64,000 bases of DNA from Bdellovibrionales bacterium (GTDB taxonomy: Bacteria > Bdellovibrionota > UBA1018). Both the position numbers and the translations under genes were made by a program. Positions 26,075-36,120 of this stretch are shown here, piece after piece. The notes beneath the pieces are model-generated. The model was not told where the DNA came from and searched no databases. It saw only the letters and a list, made by a program, of their open reading frames with translations. Location: assembly GCA_016786465.1 (NCBI GenBank), contig JAEUWC010000003.1, positions 186,001-250,000 of the forward strand, in the 5' to 3' direction. Positions within the stretch are counted from its first letter, which is position 1, and every line of letters starts with the position of its first letter.

Positions 26075-27286
26075 TCAATCCATCAGTTCGACTTCAAGAT
26101 AATGCCACTGAACTTTCTTCTTCGTGCGGATCCGGATTTCCGAAAGTTCAACACGTTCCGAAAACTGGTGGCTTAGGATCTTTGCTTCCCGCTTCAATTT
26201 GGCTTGATCCAACTTTTTGCCATTTCGATCGATCCGAATCTTGGTTCTTTCATCTGAACTGACTTTCAAAGTGAAGGACTTGATTCCTCGCTTGATCAGT
26301 TCGGCGCGCTCAAAAGGCTTAGCACGGGCGACCAGATGGGCCAGGTTGATGTCGACCTTGACTCGCGTTTCATGAAGAAGTGGGGTCAGGACCTTTGTGA
26401 TTTTGGGCGCCGGTGGAACCGTCGGGCTTGGAACACCTGACGGAACTGGAAGTGGCGTGAAGGTGACCGAAGGATTCGGTGTGGGTGTCGTGGTCGGAAT
26501 CGGCGACATCGTGACCGTCGGAGACGGTTGTGGAGACACCGTTACTGTAGGCGTCGGGGTGGGTGTCACGATGATCGTGGGGCTAGGGGTCGGGGTTACG
26601 ACCACTTGGGGTGTGACGTCGATGATCCGCTGGCCAAGTGCTGCAGGAATTCCCGTTCCGCACGCAACCGCGACCAGTTTCACTTCAAGCGCGGAATCAA
26701 TTCGTCCAGCGATTGCCGATCCCGGGCTTAGAACTTTTGCACGGTCCACCGTTCCGACTTGGTTTTGGGAAATCAAAAGCGAACTGTTGATTCGAACGAC
26801 GGTGTCCGTTCCGCATCCGCCTAGCGGAATTGCAGAAAGTTGGTTTGGACCATGAATTTCAAATAGTCCGGCTTTGGGCCCAGAAAAACTGACCTGGGTT
26901 TGAGGCGAACTGGTTCCGGGGGTGAAGATTTCAGTCAAAAGTGTCAGCTGGGATTGATGTCCCAATTGAAGTCCCAGAAAGTGCTGGTGGTTGACGGCGT
27001 AAATTTGAAGACCTGGCAAGGCGCGAAGGGGGACCGCGGCCGTACAGGTCTTCCGATCCGACGGGACAGCGGTGTTGGCTTCAACTTCCCAGACTTGTCC
27101 GTCGATCTGAATCAAATCGTTAATGGAATCGTATCGAACCGAAGCGCTTCCGGCCTGGCAGCCGGTGCCCGCGACGGTGGGATTTCCAATCAGCGCAATT
27201 CCAGCGGCTCGGGCAGGGGCGCTGGCAGCTAAAAAGAATCCGGTCAATGCAGTCAGTTTCCAGATCACTTCAGTGAGTTGTTTCAT
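26075..27286 (-). CDS. Exported DUF4360-like protein with Pro-Thr linker
   Basis: A 403-residue protein with a signal peptide of about 27 residues (ending APARA). Residues 30-215 fit DUF4360 (GTGCQAGSASV, RKTCTAAVPLRALPGLQIYAV, LGLQLGHQSQLTLL). A linker of about 70 residues made of Pro-Thr-Ser-Val repeats covers roughly 226-295 (encoded near 26400-26610), and a basic C-terminal domain follows (about 300-403, rich in Lys and Arg). It is probably secreted or surface-bound; the function of DUF4360 is unknown. Its end is 2 nt from the FecR gene end. Confidence 0.72.
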   Translation of the reverse strand: MKQLTEVIWKLTALTGFFLAASAPARAAGIALIGNPTVAGTGCQAGSASVRYDSINDLIQIDGQVWEVEANTAVPSDRKTCTAAVPLRALPGLQIYAVNHQHFLGLQLGHQSQLTLLTEIFTPGTSSPQTQVSFSGPKAGLFEIHGPNQLSAIPLGGCGTDTVVRINSSLLISQNQVGTVDRAKVLSPGSAIAGRIDSALEVKLVAVACGTGIPAALGQRIIDVTPQVVVTPTPSPTIIVTPTPTPTVTVSPQPSPTVTMSPIPTTTPTPNPSVTFTPLPVPSGVPSPTVPPAPKITKVLTPLLHETRVKVDINLAHLVARAKPFERAELIKRGIKSFTLKVSSDERTKIRIDRNGKKLDQAKLKREAKILSHQFSERVELSEIRIRTKKKVQWHYLEVELMD

Positions 27287-27334
27287 GGCGCTTTTTAGGG
27301 CCTCGCTAAGAAAGGTTAAGTAAAACTTCTGGGA

Positions 27335-27390
27335 CCAGCTTCAGCAAGCTGGGTGCCAAGGGTGGAAAAGGACCGCAACTTCGAGGTCTG
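27335..27390. other. Structured intergenic region
   Basis: The 263-bp gap between the DUF4360 gene and 27550 contains a perfect stem CCAGCTT / AAGCTGG (27335-27341, 27346-27352) with a CAGC loop, and a second smaller pairing GACC / GGTC (27371-27374, 27385-27388). It could be a leader RNA element or a terminator remnant. I could not match it convincingly to a known riboswitch class. Confidence 0.3.
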
Positions 27391-27512
27391 GCCTAAGACA
27401 TTGAAATAATAGATAAAAATAAATTCCACCCGGATCTAGGGGTATGAACCCAGCGGTGCAAAATCGCTCGCAGGCCAAAATGGCACTGGTGCGTGCAACC
27501 GGGCAGTCTTCA

Positions 27513-27541
27513 TTGACCGTATCCGACTGGACCCTTAGGCT
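27513..27541 (+). promoter_or_regulatory. Promoter giving a leaderless transcript for the 27550 gene (predicted)
   Basis: TTGACC (27513-27518), a 17-bp spacer and TAGGCT (27536-27541) lie eight bases before ATG 27550. No Shine-Dalgarno sequence is seen between the -10 and the start. The match to sigma-70 spacing is exact. Confidence 0.55.
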
Positions 27542-27549
27542 GAATAGAT

Positions 27550-28551
27550 ATGCAAATCATTACCATCACGGAACGAGCAGAAGACATCGCCTTTGGAACC
27601 CAGGTCGCAGAAAAGCTAGGCCTTCTTCATGTGAACGTCGACAGCGCACCTGAACTGAAGCGGATCCTGACAGAAGGCCTTCCGAATCCAGATGGAAGCA
27701 AAGGCAAGGTGAAGCTGGATCCCGTCTTTCTTTGGGACATTGACCACAAAGAAGCGATCAATGTTGGGCATCCGCTTTCCATCGGCCGAATCGGAAATGA
27801 ACTTCAGAACTTTGGTCGTTCGAATCGGGTCATTCTGGTTTCGTCGCAAGCGTTGAACAAGACACCTTTCATGTTCAACTTGAATGTGTTTTCTCACCAC
27901 ATCGCTCGGTCCCCCGAAGATTCTCGCGCGATTGAATTCTTCACCCGTATTTTTCCGGCAATCAACAAACCCAAAGGCTTCACGTTTGCGCAAATACTGC
28001 CCCCAGGCGCGATGGTCGAGAAATGGAAGTTAACCCAGTCCACGGATCGAACGACGGCACTGGACAAGGTTCAGCAATTTTTGTCGGCGACGAAAATGAA
28101 TCCGCAGCTGGCGACACTGGTCGTTCAAGGGACGGATGAACTTTTGATGAACGCGATCTTCGACGCCCCCATGCAGGGCGGGGGTCAGTACTACAGGCGC
28201 AAAACGCCTAGGAATTCTGCGTTTCCTTTAAACGCCAAAGAAGGTGTGGACGTCGCCATCGGTCAGACGGACGACGTTTTTCTGATCAGCGTGACGGACC
28301 ACTTTGGATCCGTGAAAAAGACTTCGCTTTTCGGAAGCATTCGCCGCGATTACGAAAAAACGGATTACACGCCACCGGATCAGGATTTGGGCGCGGGCTT
28401 AGGTGTCTACGGCATGATGCAATCGGGAATGAGCCTAGCTTTCATCGTCGACCCCATGATTCAAACCGAAGTCATTTTGATGGTGCCGAAAGAAAAGTCG
28501 ATGAAGGAATTTCGTTCGACGTTTCGGTTCTTCTACATGCTGGGCGTATAG
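27550..28551 (+). CDS. GHKL-ATPase-like protein (anti-sigma/serine-kinase type)
   Basis: A 333-residue soluble protein. The N-terminal part (1-165) is alpha/beta and unassigned. Residues about 175-325 resemble an RsbW/HATPase_c fold. The N-box is GTDELLMNAIFDA (Glu197, Asn201), a degenerate G1 box is TDHFGS (250-253) and a G2-like GAGLGVYGM lies at 281-289. Such proteins phosphorylate anti-sigma-factor antagonists and would be the natural opponent of the SpoIIE phosphatase at 22392, but the link is an inference. The DNGxG motif is altered (DHFGS), so catalysis is uncertain. Confidence 0.6.
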   Translation: MQIITITERAEDIAFGTQVAEKLGLLHVNVDSAPELKRILTEGLPNPDGSKGKVKLDPVFLWDIDHKEAINVGHPLSIGRIGNELQNFGRSNRVILVSSQALNKTPFMFNLNVFSHHIARSPEDSRAIEFFTRIFPAINKPKGFTFAQILPPGAMVEKWKLTQSTDRTTALDKVQQFLSATKMNPQLATLVVQGTDELLMNAIFDAPMQGGGQYYRRKTPRNSAFPLNAKEGVDVAIGQTDDVFLISVTDHFGSVKKTSLFGSIRRDYEKTDYTPPDQDLGAGLGVYGMMQSGMSLAFIVDPMIQTEVILMVPKEKSMKEFRSTFRFFYMLGV

Positions 28552-28579
28552 CTTTCCGCTGGTGTCCGATCGCGGTCGG

Positions 28580-29236
28580 TTAAGAAAAGGCCGTGCAAAG
28601 CGGACAGGTCTTTTCGGGATCGGGCTTTTTCACGGGGCCCGTGCATCCACGTGCCGTGCAATGGGATCGCCCATAGTAAATGATCTGCAAGTGAAGCTTG
28701 TTCCAAGTTTCCTTGGGAAAAATTTTCTTAAGATCTGCTTCGGTCTTTTCAACCGACTTGCCGTTTGAAAGCCCCCAGCGTTTGGCTAATCGATGAATAT
28801 GCGTGTCCACCGGAAACGCGGGCACCCCAAACGCCTGGGTCATGACCACACTTGCGGTCTTGTGACCCACGCCCGGAAGTTCTTCCAGTTCTTCAAAGGT
28901 GCCTGGCACCTTTCCGCCGTGTTTTTCTGTGATGATCGTGGCTAAGCCTTTGAGCGACTTTGCTTTCTGCGGCGCCAGCCCGCACGTTTTGATGAATCCA
29001 TGGATTTCTTCAACCGTAAGCTTGGCCATGTCCTTGGGGTTGCCGGCGCGAGCAAAAAGCGCAGGCGTCACCAAATTGACGCGGGCGTCTGTCGTCTGGG
29101 CAGAAAGCACGACGGCGACCAGCAGCGTAAACGGGTCGCGATGATCCAAAGGAATCGGGGGATTGGGGTGGACTTGGTTCAGTTCTTTCTGAATCAGAAC
29201 GATCCGGTCAGACATCGTCCACTTTTTCTTAGCCAT
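28580..29236 (-). CDS. nth: Endonuclease III (DNA glycosylase/AP lyase)
   Basis: A 218-residue HhH-GPD protein. The helix-hairpin-helix is LPGVGHKTASV with the catalytic Lys126, and the catalytic Asp144 lies in VDTHIHR. It removes oxidised pyrimidines and cuts abasic sites. The C-terminal cysteines (193, 198, 211, 214) are spaced C-X4-C-X12-C-X2-C, unlike the C-X6-C-X2-C-X5-C of the E. coli enzyme, so the iron-sulfur loop may be rearranged. Start at ATG 29236; ATG 29215 is also in frame. The 3' end lies 28 nt from the convergent GHKL gene. Confidence 0.9.
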   Translation of the reverse strand: MAKKKWTMSDRIVLIQKELNQVHPNPPIPLDHRDPFTLLVAVVLSAQTTDARVNLVTPALFARAGNPKDMAKLTVEEIHGFIKTCGLAPQKAKSLKGLATIITEKHGGKVPGTFEELEELPGVGHKTASVVMTQAFGVPAFPVDTHIHRLAKRWGLSNGKSVEKTEADLKKIFPKETWNKLHLQIIYYGRSHCTARGCTGPVKKPDPEKTCPLCTAFS

Positions 29237-29334
29237 TGAGTTTCAATAACTTGAACACCGACGCTTGCCAAGGAGAAGGCACGGAGTACGATGTGGGGGA
29301 CAAAGAAACACGCCTTCGAGGAAGAGACTATACC

Positions 29335-32689
<3,355 letters not shown>

Positions 32690-32721
32690 CTTAAAAGCGC
32701 TCGCCCAGAACCTCAAAACCC

Positions 32722-32739
32722 TCAATCAAGGATGATTGA
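32722..32739 (+). promoter_or_regulatory. Hairpin presenting the ribosome binding site of the 32740 gene
   Basis: TCAATC (32722-32727) and GATTGA (32734-32739) form a 6-bp stem whose loop AAGGAT holds the ribosome binding site. The stem abuts ATG 32740. It could either protect or expose the site. Confidence 0.4.
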
Positions 32740-33660
32740 ATGAAGCAGTACCTGGTTTTTCTTTCTTTTCTGGCGTCTTTTTATTTTGGCACGACCGCCC
32801 TGGCGAAGGGGTTTGCCGTCATTGGCGACACGCAGCGGACGCTTGGGGTTGAGCGTATTTTTTTGGGTCGAAAACAAAACGATTCCCAACGTGAACGGAT
32901 TGTTCAAGCGCTGGCGGATGCTAAGCCCAGTTACGTCGTTCACCTGGGCGACATGGTCGACTGGGGTGGCTCTGGAAACGCCTGGGACTACTATTTTGAT
33001 TTGATGGCCCCGATTTTACAGAACCAAATCCCCGTGCATCACGTCTTGGGGAATCACGAATACTTTGGAATGACCGACGCAAAGGCTAGACGGAAGCTTA
33101 AAGAAATCATCCCAGATTTGGGTGATGTCACCTGGAGGTCAATTCAAAAAGGCCCGCTTCTTTTAATCCTATTGAATTCGAATCGCAGCAAGCTTTCCAA
33201 ATCGGAATGGAAGGCACAGGCGACTTGGTTTCAAAAGACTTTGCAGGAATGCGATTTAGACCCATCCGTACAAGCGGCCTTGGTTTTTAGTCATCACCCC
33301 CCGTATTCCAACAGCAAGACCGTCGGCGATGAAGAAGACGTCATCGATTTCTTTGTTCCCGCTTTTCAAAGTTCCAAAAAGGCTTTGGCTTATTTTTCGG
33401 GACACGCACACGGCTACGAACACTTTCTAAAAAAGGGCCGCCACTTTGTTGTATCAGGCGGGGGCGGTGGTCCGCGCACCAAGTACCATGAAGGGTCAAA
33501 ACGAAAGCATGAAGACCTTTTCAAAGGGCCAACACCCCGACCTTTTCATTTCTTAATGCTTCATCCGGGGGCAAACGCGATCGACGTCGAAGTCCACGGC
33601 TTTTACGAAAAAGAAGAAGTTGGCGTCTTGGATCGTTTCACGATCCCGTGGTCGCCCTAA
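32740..33660 (+). CDS. Exported calcineurin-like metallophosphoesterase
   Basis: A 306-residue protein with a signal peptide of about 22 residues (ending TTALA). Metal-binding motifs follow the family order: VIGDTQ (29-32), HLGDMVDWGG (68-77), GNHEYFG (104-110), SHHPPY and FSGHAHGYEHF. The first motif has Gln where a His is common (D-x-H). The family hydrolyses phosphomonoesters or diesters; the substrate is unknown. It would act in the periplasm and could scavenge phosphate together with the nucleotidase and glycerophosphodiesterase further on. Confidence 0.88.
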   Translation: MKQYLVFLSFLASFYFGTTALAKGFAVIGDTQRTLGVERIFLGRKQNDSQRERIVQALADAKPSYVVHLGDMVDWGGSGNAWDYYFDLMAPILQNQIPVHHVLGNHEYFGMTDAKARRKLKEIIPDLGDVTWRSIQKGPLLLILLNSNRSKLSKSEWKAQATWFQKTLQECDLDPSVQAALVFSHHPPYSNSKTVGDEEDVIDFFVPAFQSSKKALAYFSGHAHGYEHFLKKGRHFVVSGGGGGPRTKYHEGSKRKHEDLFKGPTPRPFHFLMLHPGANAIDVEVHGFYEKEEVGVLDRFTIPWSP

Positions 33661-33670
33661 ATGAACTGGA

Positions 33671-35074
33671 TCAGTTTTTGGGCGCAGCGGCTTCTGGAAT
33701 TTCGGCCATTGGCGCTGCCGATGCGTCGGGGGCGTCCCGGTTCTTTTGGCGCTGCTGACGGATTTCTTCACGGCGCTGTTTTCGATTCTTAAATTCGGGA
33801 CGATCACAGGCTGCGATCTGCCCCTTTTTTTTCATTTCATCAATATTCGCAAGAATTTCGGTGTCGGTCATTCCGTCATAAAGAATTTCGACCAGTTTTT
33901 GCATCGGGACGTCAGTCAGAATGTCTTCTAGGTGAAAGTTTCTCAGCTTCCGAATTCCGTTTTTGGAATTCAATGTCCAGCCCAGGATCTTCTTTGCGTC
34001 TTCCCCTTGCTGCAAATTCCGACGGTACAGGCGCTTGAAATTTCCGGCGTCACCGGTTCCTTCGCCGCGAAGGACTTTCAAAAACTGAAGAAAGGGGTTG
34101 AAGATCGTGCCGTAAGCAACTGATAGCGTGTCATAGTAGCAATTTTCTGGGCCCCAGTAGTTCTTCCTGGATCGATCGATCAAACCTGAAATCGTGGCAT
34201 CGCCTTCCAGTGCAACGCTGGCCAAGGGGAACGCATCGTTCAGCGCGATCAGGTCTTCGGGTTCCTTGGCCAAGATGGTGATTCGGGATTCAAGCGCTTC
34301 CCGTTCTTTGGGATCGGTCGGAAGGGCCGCCTGAATCGCCTTGACCAGTTCTTCGGGCTTGTTCTTGGGCTTGATGTCCAGATGGATCTTTCGAACCCTG
34401 GGGTCTTTGCTAAATTCTTCAAACACCATCTTTAGGCTTGGGATTGGCGCATCCACCAAAGCGCGTTGGCCGAAAATTCCAGCTTCTGGGATCAAAGGCG
34501 AATGGGTCAAGCGACAGCTTTTGATTTGCTCCCAGGTTTTCTTGCGAACGCGCCCCTTGCAGTCACTGGCTGGGCCCAAGCGATCATCATGCGAAACCAC
34601 GGCCACGCCGTCGGATGAAAGCTGAAGGTCAAGTTCAAAACCTGCGAAGCCTTCTTCCAGCGCATGATGAAACGCGCGAATGGAATTGGCGGGGAAGATT
34701 CTGACATCACCTCGATGTGCCTGAAATTCGGAACAAACCCCCAAGGGTTGCATGCGGCTAGTTTCAAAGCGAATCGTGCAGTTGTCTTTAGGGTCGCCGA
34801 CAAACCATTCGTCGGTTTGAATGCTTTTTAGCCCGACTTTGAATTCGCCACGAGTTCCACGTCCTAGGGATTCCCGGTAATCGATATTTGGGTCGGGCCG
34901 ATTCCAGTAGGCGAAAATGACTTTGCCATATCTGCTGTGGCAAGCGGGGGTTTCTTTGACTGAATAGAATCCAGGCTGAAGGCCCAAGTTGTGATCATAG
35001 CCCAGCGGACTTAGAAGCGGGTTGTTGGCCAGGCCCAGGCTTGTCAAAGCGGCCGTAAAAAACCACCGAATCAT
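33671..35074 (-). CDS. Exported glycerophosphodiester phosphodiesterase family protein
   Basis: A 467-residue protein with a signal peptide of about 16 residues. Residues 20-110 are an unassigned N-terminal domain. The GDPD domain runs from about 117 to 405: HRG at 120-122, Glu147 and Asp149 in FELDLQLSSDG, His162 in VVSHDD, IHLDIKPKN and the late GWTLNSKN. It hydrolyses glycerophosphodiesters to an alcohol and glycerol-3-phosphate. A charged, Ala/Pro-rich tail follows. It is the last gene of the minus-strand run starting with the nucleotidase, 10 nt after the PFK stop. Confidence 0.88.
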   Translation of the reverse strand: MIRWFFTAALTSLGLANNPLLSPLGYDHNLGLQPGFYSVKETPACHSRYGKVIFAYWNRPDPNIDYRESLGRGTRGEFKVGLKSIQTDEWFVGDPKDNCTIRFETSRMQPLGVCSEFQAHRGDVRIFPANSIRAFHHALEEGFAGFELDLQLSSDGVAVVSHDDRLGPASDCKGRVRKKTWEQIKSCRLTHSPLIPEAGIFGQRALVDAPIPSLKMVFEEFSKDPRVRKIHLDIKPKNKPEELVKAIQAALPTDPKEREALESRITILAKEPEDLIALNDAFPLASVALEGDATISGLIDRSRKNYWGPENCYYDTLSVAYGTIFNPFLQFLKVLRGEGTGDAGNFKRLYRRNLQQGEDAKKILGWTLNSKNGIRKLRNFHLEDILTDVPMQKLVEILYDGMTDTEILANIDEMKKKGQIAACDRPEFKNRKQRREEIRQQRQKNRDAPDASAAPMAEIPEAAAPKN

Positions 35075-35084
35075 GCCTTTGATT

Positions 35085-36119
35085 CTATATGAAAATCCCT
35101 TGGGCCAAACAGACTTTCACCCATCGGTGATCCGTTTCAACGATGCGTGCGTCACCTTGAATGTCCGTCAATGGAACGTCAAGGACACGGCCTTCTCGAT
35201 AGACTACGGCGCGGTTCCACTTCTTCATAACGGCCAGATTTCCCGCCAAAGTTCCCATCGATGCTGTCAAGAATCGGTCGGTGGTGGTGGGGGAACGGCT
35301 TCGCTGTAAGTGTCCCAAGACGACGTGGCGGCTTTCCCAGCCGGTTTCCTTTTCAATCCAACGGGCCAGCTTTTCAGCAATCCCGCCGAATCGTTCTTGC
35401 TGAACGCTTTCTTCGACGCGGAAAGCGACGGTCGCGTCTTCTTTCTCGGCTTTTGCGGCTTCAGACACGACAACGACAAGGCCCCTTTTTCCGGCGGCCC
35501 GTTTCGCCTTGAGGAAGTCCAAGAACTTTGGCCTAGAAAAAGGACGTTCTGGAATCAGGATCGCATCCGCATAAGAAGCCATCCCGCCGCCTAGAGCAAT
35601 CCAGCCAGCAGTACGTCCCATGGTTTCCACGATCATGACCCGACTGTGGGCTTCGGCAGTAGAACGAAGCGCATCCACTGAATCCGCAACCACGCTGCAA
35701 GCGGTATCAAAGCCAAAGGTGATTTCGGTCCCAGGAAGATCGTTGTCGATCGTCTTTGGAACCCCGATGATCGGCAGCGAAGGGGCAAGCTGCTTCAATG
35801 CAGAAAAAGTGCCGTCACCACCGGCTGCGATCAAGCAGTCCAGATTCATTTTCTGAATCGCGGCTTGGAATTCTTCGCTTCGACCCGCAATTCGCGATTT
35901 GTTAGTCGTACCCAAAAACGTTCCCGCTTCGCAGTGAATTCCAAGAACGTCATTGAACTTGATTTCACGGGTGCGCATTCCAAAGACGCCTTCGAACCCG
36001 TCCAAAATTCCCACCATGCGGTTTTCCGGGCTTTGATTCAAAACCGATCGCGACACGGCTTCGATGATTCCGTTCAATCCCGGCGCATCGCCCCCGCCTG
36101 TCATGATTCCTACGCGCAT
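35085..36119 (-). CDS. pfkA: 6-phosphofructokinase, mixed ATP/PPi-type active site
   Basis: A 344-residue PFK-family enzyme. It has the GGGDAPGLN nucleotide loop, GGDG at 100-103, PKTIDND at 121-127 with the catalytic Asp125, METMGR-like VETMGRTAGW and GHLQRSRSPTTTDR. GGDG is the ATP-type residue pair, but the Lys in PKTIDND is typical of pyrophosphate-dependent enzymes (ATP-type has Gly). This is the pattern of the intermediate group of PFKs, which are usually ATP-dependent. It converts fructose-6-phosphate to the 1,6-bisphosphate. It starts one base after the methyltransferase stop. Confidence 0.9.
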   Translation of the reverse strand: MRVGIMTGGGDAPGLNGIIEAVSRSVLNQSPENRMVGILDGFEGVFGMRTREIKFNDVLGIHCEAGTFLGTTNKSRIAGRSEEFQAAIQKMNLDCLIAAGGDGTFSALKQLAPSLPIIGVPKTIDNDLPGTEITFGFDTACSVVADSVDALRSTAEAHSRVMIVETMGRTAGWIALGGGMASYADAILIPERPFSRPKFLDFLKAKRAAGKRGLVVVVSEAAKAEKEDATVAFRVEESVQQERFGGIAEKLARWIEKETGWESRHVVLGHLQRSRSPTTTDRFLTASMGTLAGNLAVMKKWNRAVVYREGRVLDVPLTDIQGDARIVETDHRWVKVCLAQGIFI

Positions 36120-36120
36120 T

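Noticed and set aside
26400-26615. A CRISPR-like or tandem DNA repeat.
   Set aside because: The periodicity comes from codons of a Pro-Thr-Ser-Val linker; units are short, imperfect and inside a coding frame.
27350-27400. Resemblance to a c-di-GMP (GEMM-I) riboswitch, with GGACCGCAA and GGCCTAAG segments.
   Set aside because: The diagnostic GCAAACC strand and the GNRA-closed helix are missing and the spacing is off; only short fragments agree.
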